A DNA stretch of 64,000 nt from Pseudomonas paraglycinae (GCF_021601625.1 NZ_BQHR01000001.1:372001-436000); one strand, 5' to 3'; positions 10,921 to 20,376 are shown, counted from the stretch's first letter. A program made the numbers and translations. The notes: a model not told the origin generated them from the letters alone.

Positions 10921-12855
10921 GTGTCAGCCGTTCTCTCACTGTTACAAAGCCGTCTGTTGCGGCCTGTGTTCGTTACCCTTGGTATCGCCCTTTTGGTGCA
11001 AGTGCTGGTGGCCGTCGCCCTGACGCGGAGCACCGTCACCGCGCTGGAAGCCGATCTCGGCTCTCGTCTGGGCGCCGACAGCCAGAAGTTGTCCGGTGAA
11101 CTGGAGCAGGCCGGGCGCGAAGTCACGTCGAGCCTCGACAACCTCTCCTCGAGTACCCGTCAGCGTCTTACCGCCGGTCTTTCCTCGCGTCTGAAGGAAG
11201 AGCAGGCGCAACTGCGTGCGACTCTGGAAAAAGACCTGAAGGATTCGGCCAATGACATGGCCCAGTTGCTGGCCTCGGTGGCGCCTCGCGCCATGTGGGA
11301 CAGCGACGTGCCGACCTTGTCCGAGTTCGCCCGCCGGGCCCAGCGCAATCCCAACGTGCTGTTCGTGGTGTATGACGACGCCACCGGCCAGCATCTGACC
11401 CGCTACCTCAACCGCGAAAACCCGATCAACAAGGCCCTTTTGGAAAAAGGCCAGGGTGAGCGGGCGCTGGATAAAGTGCTGGATGCGGCGAAGAACGATC
11501 CGTCGGTCTACTACCTCGAAGCCTCGATCAACCCCAATGGCGTGGAAATCGGCAAGGTGCTGATGGGTGTCTCGACTGCTTCGGTCGAAACCGATCTGGC
11601 GGCGCTCGATCAGCGCTTCACGGCGTTGATTGCCAGCAGCGATCAACTGGTCGGTGACAGCCTCAAAGGCGCTGCTGCCGACAGCGCCACCGCCATGCGC
11701 GCGCGCCTGCAATCGGCGCAATCCACGGCTGCCGAAATGAAGGCCAACACCACCAGTACAGTGCAGGACGCAGCAGCAACTCTGCGCTGGCGTATCGGCA
11801 TGGGTCTGGCGCTGGTCGGTGCCGGGGTGCTGTTGCTGCTGGCGGTGGTGCTCGGTCATCGAGTGGTCAATCGCCTGAAGATGCTCAACGCCGCCATGGA
11901 TGATCTGGCAGCAGGTGAGGGCGATCTGACCAAACGCGTGCAGATCAACAGCAAGGACGAAATCGGCGACATGGCGTCGGCGGTCAACCGCTTTGTGGAC
12001 AAGTTGCAGCCGATCGTGCGCGAGGCCGGGGATGTGGCTCAGCGTACCGGTGTGGAAATCGGTGCGATGACCTTGCGCAATGCCGGTGCCGATGCGGCGG
12101 CCGGAATGCAGCGTGATGAAGTGGCCGAAAGTTTGCGGGCTCTGTCGCAAATGGCCGATGAAGCGCAATCGGAAAGCCATGCGATGCAGGCTGCGTTGAA
12201 GCAGGTGGTGGATATTCGCCAGGCCACCGACGAGAACACTCGCACTTCGGCCAAGGTCGGCAGCCTGATCGAGGCGCTGGCGGGGCAGGTCGATACCGGG
12301 GCGAAAGTCATCGAGCGGCTGGCGCAGCAGAGCGAGCAGATCGAAGTGGTGCTGACCGTGATTCACGGCATCGCCGAGCAGACCAACCTGCTGGCGCTCA
12401 ACGCGGCCATCGAAGCCGCCCGGGCCGGCGAGACCGGACGCGGGTTTGCAGTGGTGGCGGATGAAGTCCGCGCGTTGGCGAGCAAGACCCAAAGCTCCAC
12501 GGGCGACATTCAGGCGCATATCGTGGCGCTGCAGCAGGGTGCCCGTGAGGCGGTCGAGGCGATCGGTCAGGCCGGGCGTCAGGCCAGCGAAGGTTTGCTG
12601 GTGCTGCGTGACAGCGCACGGTTGCAGCAATCGGTGCAGGCGTCGGTCGAGCAGGTGCATGCGGCGATTGGCCTGGCGACTCAGGCCGCGGCGCATCAGG
12701 CGCAGGGCGCGCAGGCCGTGCGTGGGCGGGTCGAGACGATCCATGCCCAGGCCGAGAAAGCCGCCCAGGCGGTGGTCGAGACCACGGCCAGCGGCAAGGT
12801 GCTGGATGGTTTGGCGGCGCAGCTCAAGGCCAGTCTGGGGCAGTTCCGGGCCTGA
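10921..12855 (+). CDS. methyl-accepting chemotaxis protein
   Basis: Membrane chemoreceptor that passes ligand signals to CheA/CheW. The GTG start at 10921 ([17 protein letters not shown]) has a GAGGGA site seven bases upstream. An ATG at 10894 is possible but lacks a comparable site. With 644 aa, TM1 spans about 13-33, a periplasmic sensor with coiled-coil flanks about 34-288, TM2 about 290-312, HAMP about 313-365, and the signalling rod the rest. The hairpin tip shows [19 protein letters not shown] and [15 protein letters not shown]. The sensor domain is not one I can name, so the ligand is unknown. It stands alone between two terminators. Confidence 0.9.
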   Translation: MSAVLSLLQSRLLRPVFVTLGIALLVQVLVAVALTRSTVTALEADLGSRLGADSQKLSGELEQAGREVTSSLDNLSSSTRQRLTAGLSSRLKEEQAQLRATLEKDLKDSANDMAQLLASVAPRAMWDSDVPTLSEFARRAQRNPNVLFVVYDDATGQHLTRYLNRENPINKALLEKGQGERALDKVLDAAKNDPSVYYLEASINPNGVEIGKVLMGVSTASVETDLAALDQRFTALIASSDQLVGDSLKGAAADSATAMRARLQSAQSTAAEMKANTTSTVQDAAATLRWRIGMGLALVGAGVLLLLAVVLGHRVVNRLKMLNAAMDDLAAGEGDLTKRVQINSKDEIGDMASAVNRFVDKLQPIVREAGDVAQRTGVEIGAMTLRNAGADAAAGMQRDEVAESLRALSQMADEAQSESHAMQAALKQVVDIRQATDENTRTSAKVGSLIEALAGQVDTGAKVIERLAQQSEQIEVVLTVIHGIAEQTNLLALNAAIEAARAGETGRGFAVVADEVRALASKTQSSTGDIQAHIVALQQGAREAVEAIGQAGRQASEGLLVLRDSARLQQSVQASVEQVHAAIGLATQAAAHQAQGAQAVRGRVETIHAQAEKAAQAVVETTASGKVLDGLAAQLKASLGQFRA

Positions 12856-12865
12856 TAGTCCGGGC

Positions 12866-12900
12866 AAAAAAAATCGCAGCCTCGGCTGCGATTTTTTTAT
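12866..12900. terminator. bidirectional terminator between chemoreceptor and iron permease
   Basis: AAATCGCAGC pairs with GCTGCGATTT, flanked by A-runs on the left and T-runs on the right, so it can stop transcription from both converging genes. The permease stop codon lies inside its T-run. Confidence 0.85.
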
Positions 12901-14462
12901 CGGCTCAAATACATCCGGGTCGTCAGCAGGTACACCGGCAATCCCGACACCACAATCAACAACGCCGCATAAGGCGCCGCTGCTGCGAACTCGACATTCG
13001 CGGTGTACGCCCAGACTTCGGTCGCTAATGTGTTGAGCCCCGTCGGACTCAACAGCAGTGTCGCCGTCAGTTCTTTCATGGCATCCAGAAACACCAGAGC
13101 GAACGCCGCACCCAGTGCCGGGAAGATGATCGGCAGGGTCACTCGACAGAACGCCGTGAATGAAGAAGCGCCCAGAGTGCGGGCGGCTTCTTCGAGCTGC
13201 GGAGCCGCCTTGTTCAACGCCGTGCGGATCGGCGCCTGAGCGAGCGGCAGAAACAGCAGCGCATAAGCGATCAGCAACAGCGCGGAGGTCTGGTACAGCG
13301 CCGGCACGTAATGCAGGGCGAAATACACCAGCGTCAGGGCGATCACCAATCCCGGCAGGGCGTGCAGCAGATAGGGCAGGCGCTCGGCCCAGATCGCCAG
13401 CTGACCTTTATAGCGCACCACCAGCAGTCCGACCGGTACCGCCAGCACCAGACACAATCCCGCGCCACCCAGCGATAGTGCCAGTGACGACAGCAATGCT
13501 TCGGTGATTGCTGCCACCGGGAAGGCTGCTGACGACCCCACGGCGAGCCAGTAGGCCAGCATGCCCAGCGGAATCCCGCTGCCGACAATCGCCAGCATCA
13601 GGCAATACAGCTGACCGGCAATCGCCCAAGGCCCGAGTCGCACTTGTTCAGCCCGACGCGCCGCGCCCTGGCCAGTGCGCACATGACGGCCCTTGCCGCG
13701 CACGCGCAACTCCAGCCACAACAGCATCAGGCACAGCGCCAGCAACACTGCCGACAGCATTGCCGCGTTGGCATTGCTGAATTCCAGTTCGAATTGCTGA
13801 TAGATCGCCGTGGTGAAAGTTTGCAGGCCAATGATCGACAGTGCGCCGAATTCCACGAGCATGTGCAATGCGATCAGCAATGAGCCGGCCAGCAGCGAAG
13901 GCCAGAGCAGCGGCAGGGTGACGCGGAAAAACACGCCCCAGCGATTCTGTCCCAGTGTGCGAGCCGACTCTTCAAGGGAGGGATCAAGATTGCGCAGTGT
14001 GGCGGCCACTGGCAGAAAGATCAGCGGGTACTTCGACAGGCTCATCACAAGAATCGCCCCGCCGAGTCCTTCGAACTGCGCGCTGAGCGAAACCCAGGTG
14101 AAGCTGCTGACAAATGCCGGCACCGCGAACGGCAGGCAAAGAATCACGCCCCACAGCCGTCGGCCTGGCAGATTGCTGCGCTCCAGCAACCACGCCAGCG
14201 TCAGGCCGATCACGCCACAGGTCACGGTTACGCCAACCATCAGCGCCAGCGTGTTGCGCAGCAGGCTGAACACATACGGGCGCCACAGCAAGTGCAGCGC
14301 CTCGGACCAGCCTGCTTGCCAGGCTTTGAGCCCGACGTAGGCCAGCGGCAACAGGCTCATGACCACCAGCAACAACACCGGCAGCACCAGCCAGATCGAC
14401 GGCCGCTTGCGCCGTGGCACGTAACCCCCGCGTGTAGCGGGGGCGGATAACGATGCGGTCAT
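12897..14462 (-). CDS. ferric iron ABC transporter permease (FbpB/SfuB type)
   Basis: Inner-membrane permease with two fused binding-protein-dependent transport domains and about twelve membrane helices, as in FbpB/HitB/SfuB. Each half has an EAA-type loop for ATPase contact (EESARTLGQNRWGVFFRVTLP near residues 165-185, and EEAARTLGASSFTAFCRVTLP in the second half). It has 521 aa and starts at 14462 with an ATGA overlap of the binding-protein stop. No ATP-binding subunit gene is adjacent, since a terminator follows directly. The ATPase must be encoded elsewhere or shared. Confidence 0.88.
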   Translation of the reverse strand: MTASLSAPATRGGYVPRRKRPSIWLVLPVLLLVVMSLLPLAYVGLKAWQAGWSEALHLLWRPYVFSLLRNTLALMVGVTVTCGVIGLTLAWLLERSNLPGRRLWGVILCLPFAVPAFVSSFTWVSLSAQFEGLGGAILVMSLSKYPLIFLPVAATLRNLDPSLEESARTLGQNRWGVFFRVTLPLLWPSLLAGSLLIALHMLVEFGALSIIGLQTFTTAIYQQFELEFSNANAAMLSAVLLALCLMLLWLELRVRGKGRHVRTGQGAARRAEQVRLGPWAIAGQLYCLMLAIVGSGIPLGMLAYWLAVGSSAAFPVAAITEALLSSLALSLGGAGLCLVLAVPVGLLVVRYKGQLAIWAERLPYLLHALPGLVIALTLVYFALHYVPALYQTSALLLIAYALLFLPLAQAPIRTALNKAAPQLEEAARTLGASSFTAFCRVTLPIIFPALGAAFALVFLDAMKELTATLLLSPTGLNTLATEVWAYTANVEFAAAAPYAALLIVVSGLPVYLLTTRMYLSR

Positions 14463-15472
14463 CAGTTCAGGCCAACTTCGCGTTCCAGCTCCAAAGCTTC
14501 TTCGGCATTACCGAGATCGGCCGGCGTGACGTCCGGCGCTTCCAGTTCACTGAAAGGCTTGAGGCCGCGATCCGATTCCATGCCTTTATGCAGCGGGTAT
14601 TCGGCGGTGGTCTGGGTGATCACGCGCTGGCCTTCTTCGCTGGCCATGTAGGCGAGGAATTGCTGGGCTTCTTTTGGATGTTTGCTGGATTTCAGCACGG
14701 CTGCGCTGGACACGGTGATCAGGCCGCCAACGTCACCGCCGGTGAAGTAATGCAGTTTCGAATCAAGCTGGCCTTTTTCCCGTTGCAGGGCGAACCAGTA
14801 ATAGTTGTTCACCAGCACGGTGGCGACTTCGCCGTTTTCCACAGCCTTGAGGGCGACCATGTTGTTGCTGTAGGTCTTGCCGAAGGCGCGCAGACCGGTC
14901 AGCCATTCCTCGGCAGCTTCACGGCCGTGTTTTTTGATAATGGCGACAGCCTGTTCCTGGAACGCGCCGCTGGTCGATACGAACCCGACCTTGCCTTGCC
15001 ACTGCGGGTCGGCGAAATCCAGTACCGATTTCGGCAGGTCCTTTTCATCGACCAGTTTCGGGTTGAAGGCCACTACACGAACCCTGGCGGTGACGCCGAT
15101 CCAGGTGCCGTTACCGGCGACGTATTCTTTCGGCAGAACGGCGAGGGTCGCGTCGTCGGCCTTGGCCAGCAGGCCTTGTTCGCCGAGGTTGTTCAGCGGC
15201 GGGGATTCTTCGGTGTAGATGACGTCGGCGGGGGAGCGGTCGCCTTCTTCGATGATCTGGCTGGCCAGCTGATTGCTGCTGCCCTTGCGGACATTGACGT
15301 GAATGCCGGTCTTGGCTTCGAAGGCTTTGGCGATCGCGTCGCCGACTTCCTTGTGTTGACCGTTGTAGAGAGTCAGGGAAACCGCGTCGGCAGCCTGGGT
15401 GAGGGGAGTGGCGAGTGCCAGGCCGAGCAGGGTGAAGGTCAAGCCGCGGCGCAGGGTATTTCGAAACATCAT
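14462..15472 (-). CDS. periplasmic Fe(III)-binding protein (FbpA/HitA type)
   Basis: Extracellular solute-binding protein delivering ferric iron to the permease downstream. A 27-residue signal peptide ends ATPLTQA before ADAVSLTLYNGQ. Family segments are VYTEESPPLNN-like text near residue 85 and NNYYWFAL near 205, whose adjacent tyrosines correspond to the iron-ligand pair of FbpA. It has 336 aa. Two ATGs lie in tandem (15472 and 15469), and the first has AGGA at suitable distance. A Fur-box-like element just upstream supports iron regulation. Spermidine/thiamine-type binding proteins are related, but the tyrosine pair favours iron. Confidence 0.87.
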   Translation of the reverse strand: MMFRNTLRRGLTFTLLGLALATPLTQAADAVSLTLYNGQHKEVGDAIAKAFEAKTGIHVNVRKGSSNQLASQIIEEGDRSPADVIYTEESPPLNNLGEQGLLAKADDATLAVLPKEYVAGNGTWIGVTARVRVVAFNPKLVDEKDLPKSVLDFADPQWQGKVGFVSTSGAFQEQAVAIIKKHGREAAEEWLTGLRAFGKTYSNNMVALKAVENGEVATVLVNNYYWFALQREKGQLDSKLHYFTGGDVGGLITVSSAAVLKSSKHPKEAQQFLAYMASEEGQRVITQTTAEYPLHKGMESDRGLKPFSELEAPDVTPADLGNAEEALELEREVGLN

Positions 15473-15508
15473 TCGCAGGGTTCCTCACTGTCGCATTGCA
15501 AAAACTTG

Positions 15509-15533
15509 CAACAATGATAAACGATATTGTTTC
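15509..15533 (-). promoter_or_regulatory. Fur-box-like operator of the iron transporter
   Basis: AATGATAAACGATAT (from about 15512) matches 12 of 15 positions of the AATGATAATCATTAT core of the Fur consensus. It is framed by AACAAT and ATTGTT arms. It sits 38-60 bp upstream of the binding-protein start, a normal repressor position. Confidence 0.65.
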
Positions 15534-15605
15534 TCAAGTGCGCCTTGCGGGGAGGGAGTTGGTCTGGTAGGCGTTGGGGCTCAGACTTTTCCAGCCCCCG
15601 GAAAC

Positions 15606-15631
15606 GCAAAAACCCGCTTTCGCGGGTTTCT
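15606..15631 (-). terminator. terminator of tRNA-Leu copy 1
   Basis: AAACCCGC pairs with GCGGGTTT around a TTTC/GAAA loop, located 34 bp past the CCA end of the tRNA. It has the same core as the terminator after copy 2. Confidence 0.7.
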
Positions 15632-15664
15632 GTGATATTCAAGATCGTGACCTTGAATTTGAAT

Positions 15665-15751
15665 TGGTGCCCAGAAGAAGACTCGAACTTCCACGACCGT
15701 AAGGTCACCAGCACCTGAAGCTGGCGTGTCTACCAATTTCACCATCTGGGC
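15665..15751 (-). tRNA. tRNA-Leu(CAG), copy 1
   Basis: An 87-nt class II tRNA with encoded CCA. The acceptor stem is GCCCAGA/TCTGGGC, the D-arm begins TGGTGAAATTGGTAGACA, the anticodon loop is TTCAGGT (anticodon CAG, reading CUG), and there is a long variable arm and TTCGAGTC T-loop. It differs from copy 2 only at base pair 7-66 (A-T here, G-C there). Confidence 0.97.
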
Positions 15752-15785
15752 TTCATCTTCAGCGTTGCCGCTGTTGATGTGGCGC

Positions 15786-15814
15786 ACTATACGGAGCGCC
15801 TTTTGATCTGTAAA
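15786..15814 (-). promoter_or_regulatory. sigma-70 promoter of tRNA-Leu copy 1
   Basis: Read on the minus strand, TTTACA, a 17-bp spacer and TATAGT, with the -10 element 35 bp before the mature 5' end. Nearly identical to the promoter of copy 2. Confidence 0.8.
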
Positions 15815-15869
15815 CCCCTGATTTGATTTTAATAAATCATTTTCAGAAAAAAGGCGGGGCGCAGAATGC

Positions 15870-15895
15870 AAAAAACCCGCTTTCGCGGGTTTTTG
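15870..15895 (-). terminator. terminator of tRNA-Leu copy 2
   Basis: AAAACCCGC pairs with GCGGGTTTT around a short loop, with A-runs at the left edge that become the T-run on the minus strand. Lies 39 bp past the tRNA 3' end. Confidence 0.75.
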
Positions 15896-15933
15896 TGTGA
15901 GTCTTGAAACTGATCTAGTCTCAAACTCGAAAT

Positions 15934-16020
15934 TGGTGCCCAGGAGAAGACTCGAACTTCCACGACCGTAAGGTCACCAGCACCTGAAGCTGGCGTGTCT
16001 ACCAATTTCACCACCTGGGC
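15934..16020 (-). tRNA. tRNA-Leu(CAG), copy 2
   Basis: An 87-nt class II tRNA with encoded CCA and anticodon CAG. The acceptor stem is GCCCAGG/CCTGGGC. Everything else is identical to copy 1, showing a recent duplication with one compensated base-pair change. Confidence 0.97.
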
Positions 16021-16055
16021 ATCTCGTCAACGTGTGTACGTCGTCGATGGCGCGC

Positions 16056-16084
16056 ACTATACGGAGCGCCTTTTTAACTGTAAA
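16056..16084 (-). promoter_or_regulatory. sigma-70 promoter of tRNA-Leu copy 2
   Basis: On the minus strand TTTACA, 17 bp, TATAGT, 36 bp before the tRNA 5' end. The GC-rich stretch after the -10 element (GCGCGCC) resembles a stringent discriminator. Confidence 0.8.
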
Positions 16085-16245
16085 CCCCTGGCAGCAAAAA
16101 AAATGATTTTTTTTACCAGCGGTGTTCAAAACGCCCTCCAGGCGTCGATACAAGGCTCCAGACGCGTCTTATATAGTCGGAAATTTCCCGTTTGATGGCG
16201 CCTATGCCAAACTAACCCGCATATAGACAAGGTGAAAACTCTCTA

Positions 16246-18876
16246 ATGGCCGATTGGCAGTCCCTCGATCCCGAGGCCGCTCGTGAAGCGGAAAAATATG
16301 AAAACCCTATTCCCAGCCGCGAACTGATCCTTCAGCACCTTGCTGATCGGGGTTCGCCTGCTGCCCGCGAGCAACTGGTCGAAGAGTTTGGTCTGACCAC
16401 AGAAGACCAGATCGAAGCCCTGCGCCGCCGCCTGCGCGCCATGGAGCGCGACGCTCAACTGATCTACACCCGCCGTGGCACGTATGCGCCGGTGGACAAG
16501 CTCGACCTGATCCTCGGCCGCATCAGCGGTCACCGCGACGGTTTCGGCTTCCTGGTGCCGGATGACGGCTCCGACGACCTGTTCATGAGTCCGGCGCAAA
16601 TGCGTCTGGTGTTCGATGGCGACCGTGCCCTGGCCCGTGTGTCCGGCCTGGACCGTCGCGGTCGTCGCGAAGGCGTGATCGTCGAAGTGGTGTCCCGTGC
16701 CCACGAAAGCATCGTCGGCCGCTACTTCGAAGAAGGCGGTATCGGCTTCGTCGTCGCGGACAACCCGAAGATCCAGCAGGAAGTGCTGGTGACGCCGGGC
16801 CGTAACGCCAACGCCCAGATCGGTCAGTTCGTCGAGGTGAAAATCACCCACTGGCCGACCCCGCGCTTCCAGCCGCAAGGTGACGTGATCGAAGTCGTCG
16901 GCAACTACATGGCGCCGGGCATGGAAATCGATGTCGCCCTGCGCACCTACGACATTCCGCACGTCTGGCCTGAAGCCGTGCTGAAGGAAGCCGGCAAGCT
17001 CAAGCCGGAAGTCGAAGAGAAAGACAAAGAGAAGCGCGTCGACCTGCGCCATCTGCCGTTCGTCACCATCGACGGCGAAGATGCCCGCGACTTCGACGAC
17101 GCGGTTTACTGCGAAGCCAAGCCCGGCAAGCTGCGCCTGTTCTCCGGCGGCTGGAAGTTGTACGTGGCGATTGCCGACGTTTCCAGCTACGTGAAGATCG
17201 GTTCGGCTCTGGACAATGAAGCCCAGGTGCGCGGCAACTCGGTGTACTTCCCCGAGCGCGTGGTGCCGATGCTGCCGGAGCAGCTCTCCAACGGCCTGTG
17301 CTCGCTGAATCCACATGTCGATCGTCTGGCCATGGTTTGCGAGATGACCATCTCCAAGTCCGGCGAAATGACCGACTACTGCTTCTATGAAGCGGTGATC
17401 CATTCCCACGCTCGTCTGACCTACAACAAGGTCAGCGCGATGCTGGAAACGCCGAAGGCTACCGAAGGTCGCAAGCTGCGCGGTGAATACACCGACGTCT
17501 TGCCGCATCTGAAGCAGCTCTACGCGCTGTACAAGGTATTGCTGGCTGCCCGTCACGTGCGTGGCGCGATCGATTTCGAAACTCAGGAAACCCGGATCAT
17601 CTTCGGTTCCGAGCGCAAGATTGCCGAAATCCGTCCGACCACCCGTAACGATGCACACAAGCTGATCGAGGAATGCATGCTGGCGGCCAACGTGGCCACC
17701 GCCGAATTCCTGAAGAAGCACGAAATCCCTGCGCTGTACCGCGTCCACGACGGCCCGCCACCGGAGCGTCTGGAAAAACTGCGCGCGTTCCTCGGTGAGC
17801 TCGGTCTGTCCCTGCACAAAGGCAAGGATGGTCCGTCGCCGAAGGATTATCAGGCCCTGTTGGCCAGCATCAAGGACCGTCCGGATTTCCACCTGATCCA
17901 GACCGTGATGCTGCGTTCCCTGAGCCAGGCGGTGTACAGCGCCCAGAACGAAGGCCACTTCGGCCTGAATTACGAAGCTTATACCCACTTCACCTCGCCG
18001 ATCCGTCGTTACCCGGACCTGCTCACGCACCGGGCGATCCGCAGCGTGATCCATTCGAAACAGGATACTCCGCACGTTCGTCGTGCCGGGGCGATGACCA
18101 TTCCGAAGGCGCGCATCTATCCGTACGACGAAGCAGCGCTGGAGCAACTCGGCGAGCAGTGCTCGATGAGCGAGCGCCGTGCCGATGAAGCGACCCGCGA
18201 CGTAGTGAACTGGCTCAAGTGCGAGTTCATGAAAGACCGCGTGGGCGAATCGTTCCCGGGCGTGATCACCGCTGTGACCGGTTTCGGCCTGTTCGTCGAG
18301 CTGACCGATATCTACGTCGAAGGTCTGGTGCACGTTACGGCGCTGCCGGGCGACTACTACCACTTCGACCCTGTGCATCACCGCCTGGCGGGCGAGCGCA
18401 CCGGTCGCAGCTTCCGTCTTGGCGATACCGTTGAAGTGCGCGTGATGCGCGTCGATCTCGACGAGCGCAAGATCGACTTCGAGATGGCTGAAAAAACCAT
18501 CAGCGCGCCGATCGGCCGCAAGAAGCGTGGCGCCGAAACGACTGCTCCTGCAGCCAAGGTTGTGGAAGAAAAAGCTCCGGCAAAATCCACCAGCCGTCGT
18601 CCGGCCAAGGAAAAGGTTGCCGAGGCTTATCGCCCGAGCGACGCCGTGGCGAAAAACGCCGAGCTGCGCAAAAGCCGTGAAATGAAGAAGGCCTTGCTGG
18701 CCGACGCCAAAAACGGTGGTAAAGCGGCGTCCGGGGGAAAGACCGGACGGTCGGCGCCTGAAAAGGCCTCCGGCGGCAAGCCAGCCAAACCGAGCAAACA
18801 CCGTAAAGGCCCGCCGAAAGCGGGTTCCGCTCCAGCCAAAAGTGGCGGGGCGCGTAAACCGAAGGCGAAGTCATGA
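16246..18876 (+). CDS. rnr: ribonuclease R
   Basis: Processive 3'-5' exoribonuclease able to degrade structured RNA, used in rRNA and tmRNA quality control and cold growth. It has 876 aa. An N-terminal winged helix and two cold-shock domains cover about 1-240. The RNB catalytic domain starts with DGEDARDFDDAV at Asp276, holding the metal-binding aspartates. An S1 domain lies at about 665-750, and a long Lys/Ala/Pro-rich basic tail at about 760-876. The start at 16246 follows AAGGTG. Its stop overlaps the rlmB start, so the pair forms an operon. Confidence 0.97.
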   Translation: MADWQSLDPEAAREAEKYENPIPSRELILQHLADRGSPAAREQLVEEFGLTTEDQIEALRRRLRAMERDAQLIYTRRGTYAPVDKLDLILGRISGHRDGFGFLVPDDGSDDLFMSPAQMRLVFDGDRALARVSGLDRRGRREGVIVEVVSRAHESIVGRYFEEGGIGFVVADNPKIQQEVLVTPGRNANAQIGQFVEVKITHWPTPRFQPQGDVIEVVGNYMAPGMEIDVALRTYDIPHVWPEAVLKEAGKLKPEVEEKDKEKRVDLRHLPFVTIDGEDARDFDDAVYCEAKPGKLRLFSGGWKLYVAIADVSSYVKIGSALDNEAQVRGNSVYFPERVVPMLPEQLSNGLCSLNPHVDRLAMVCEMTISKSGEMTDYCFYEAVIHSHARLTYNKVSAMLETPKATEGRKLRGEYTDVLPHLKQLYALYKVLLAARHVRGAIDFETQETRIIFGSERKIAEIRPTTRNDAHKLIEECMLAANVATAEFLKKHEIPALYRVHDGPPPERLEKLRAFLGELGLSLHKGKDGPSPKDYQALLASIKDRPDFHLIQTVMLRSLSQAVYSAQNEGHFGLNYEAYTHFTSPIRRYPDLLTHRAIRSVIHSKQDTPHVRRAGAMTIPKARIYPYDEAALEQLGEQCSMSERRADEATRDVVNWLKCEFMKDRVGESFPGVITAVTGFGLFVELTDIYVEGLVHVTALPGDYYHFDPVHHRLAGERTGRSFRLGDTVEVRVMRVDLDERKIDFEMAEKTISAPIGRKKRGAETTAPAAKVVEEKAPAKSTSRRPAKEKVAEAYRPSDAVAKNAELRKSREMKKALLADAKNGGKAASGGKTGRSAPEKASGGKPAKPSKHRKGPPKAGSAPAKSGGARKPKAKS

Positions 18877-19640
18877 GTCAGTTGGAAAAAATCTACGGCG
18901 TTCACGCGGTAGAAGCGTTGCTGCGTCACCACCCTAAACGCGTCAAGCAGATCTGGCTGGCTGAAAGCCGCAACGATCCGCGCGTGCAGACGCTGATCGA
19001 ACTGGCCAACGAAAACCGGGTTCAGATCGGTCAGGCCGAGCGCCGTGAAATGGATGCCTGGGTCGAAGGCGTGCACCAGGGCGTGGTGGCGGACGTCAGT
19101 CCGAGCCAGGTCTGGGGCGAAGCGATGCTCGACGAGCTGCTCGATCGCACCGAAGGCGCACCGCTGTTGCTGGTGCTTGACGGCGTGACCGACCCGCACA
19201 ACCTCGGCGCCTGCCTGCGTTCGGCGGACGCTGCCGGTGCGCTGGCGGTCATCGTGCCAAAAGACAAGTCGGCCACCCTGACCCCTGTGGTGCGTAAAGT
19301 GGCTTGCGGCGCGGCGGAAGTGATTCCGCTGGTGGCCGTCACCAACCTTGCGCGCACCCTGGAAAAGCTTCAGCAGCGTGGGTTGTGGATTGTCGGCACG
19401 GCGGGTGAGGCCGAGGTCAGCATCTATGACCAGGACCTGACCGGCCCGACCATCCTGATCATGGGCGCAGAAGGCAAAGGCATGCGTCGCCTGACCCGCG
19501 AGCATTGCGATTACCTGGTACACCTGCCGATGGCTGGTAGCGTCAGCAGTCTCAACGTCTCGGTTGCGACCGGCGTGTGCCTGTTCGAAGCCCAGCGCCA
19601 ACGCGGTGCGAAGGCCAAGGCAGCTGCCAAAAAAGCTTAA
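18873..19640 (+). CDS. rlmB: 23S rRNA 2'-O-methyltransferase RlmB
   Basis: SPOUT-fold methyltransferase making Gm2251 in the peptidyl-transferase region of 23S rRNA. The N-terminal RNA-binding domain (about 1-75) begins MSQLEKIYGVHAVEALL. The C-terminal SpoU domain has LVLDGVTDPHNLGACLRSAD, IMGAEGKGMRRL and MAGSVSSLNVSVATGV, the three SAM-knot motifs. It has 255 aa. ATGA overlap with rnr indicates translational coupling. A REPIN follows 18 bp after the stop. Confidence 0.97.
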   Translation: MSQLEKIYGVHAVEALLRHHPKRVKQIWLAESRNDPRVQTLIELANENRVQIGQAERREMDAWVEGVHQGVVADVSPSQVWGEAMLDELLDRTEGAPLLLVLDGVTDPHNLGACLRSADAAGALAVIVPKDKSATLTPVVRKVACGAAEVIPLVAVTNLARTLEKLQQRGLWIVGTAGEAEVSIYDQDLTGPTILIMGAEGKGMRRLTREHCDYLVHLPMAGSVSSLNVSVATGVCLFEAQRQRGAKAKAAAKKA

Positions 19641-19658
19641 GCATCACGCCTTTCAAAA

Positions 19659-19748
19659 TGTGGGAGCGAGCCTGCTCGCGAAGCGGAGTTACATTCAGCA
19701 TCATTGTTGGATGTTAAGCCGCCATCGCGAGCTGGCTCGCTCCCACAG
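19659..19748. repeat. REPIN (paired REP palindromes)
   Basis: TGTGGGAGCGAGC at the left and its complement GCTCGCTCCCACA at the right enclose two imperfect hairpins and a 30-40 bp unique core. The 90-bp unit is the classic P. fluorescens REP doublet and may form a cruciform or act as an mRNA 3' stabiliser for rnr-rlmB. Confidence 0.85.
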
Positions 19749-19800
19749 TGCTTTGTGGGGTGACCCGGATTGGTGACTGTTCAAATAATCACCAATTGCC

Positions 19801-19829
19801 TTGCACCTCTTCAGTCCCTTCTCTACAAT
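19801..19829 (+). promoter_or_regulatory. sigma-70 promoter of the rpsF ribosomal operon
   Basis: TTGCAC, 17 bp, TACAAT: a near-consensus promoter with a GCGCCCC discriminator typical of stringently controlled ribosomal genes. It lies 119 bp before the rpsF start, leaving a leader of about 110 nt. Confidence 0.75.
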
Positions 19830-19947
19830 TGCGCCCCTTGCTGTGGCGGCAGGCATGCATGTGCCCCGCGCCAGCAAGTCCATAAGTGTCATTCACTCCT
19901 TGTCTGACCGTTTTTGAGCGGCAGGCTACAACCCGTAAGGAGCATTC

Positions 19948-20376
19948 ATGCGTCATTACGAAATCATCTTTCTGGTCCACCCTGACCAGAGCGAGCAAGT
20001 CGGCGGCATGGTTGAGCGTTACACCAAGCTGATCGAAGAAGACGGCGGCAAAATCCACCGTCTGGAAGACTGGGGCCGTCGTCAACTGGCCTACGCAATC
20101 AACAATGTTCACAAGGCTCACTACGTGATGCTGAACGTTGAGTGCACCGGCAAGGCCCTGGCCGAGCTGGAAGACAACTTCCGCTACAACGATGCTGTGA
20201 TCCGTAACCTGGTCATCCGTCGCGACGAAGCCGTTACCGGCCAGTCCGAGATGCTCAAGGCTGAAGAAAACCGCAGTGAGCGCCGTGAGCGTCGCGAACG
20301 TCCTGAGCACGATGGCAGCGCCGATGGCGATGACAGCGATAGCGACAGCGACAACAGCGATAACGCTGACGAGTAA
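19948..20376 (+). CDS. rpsF: 30S ribosomal protein bS6
   Basis: Small-subunit protein that binds with bS18 to the platform of 16S rRNA. The start has an excellent TAAGGAG site. The ferredoxin-like core ([18 protein letters not shown] to [10 protein letters not shown], about 1-97) is followed by a charged tail ending in an Asp/Ser/Glu-rich stretch ([15 protein letters not shown]) with a terminal Glu, the type of tail extended by the RimK glutamate ligase. It has 142 aa and is the first gene of rpsF-rpsR-DUF2232-rplI. Confidence 0.98.
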   Translation: MRHYEIIFLVHPDQSEQVGGMVERYTKLIEEDGGKIHRLEDWGRRQLAYAINNVHKAHYVMLNVECTGKALAELEDNFRYNDAVIRNLVIRRDEAVTGQSEMLKAEENRSERRERRERPEHDGSADGDDSDSDSDNSDNADE

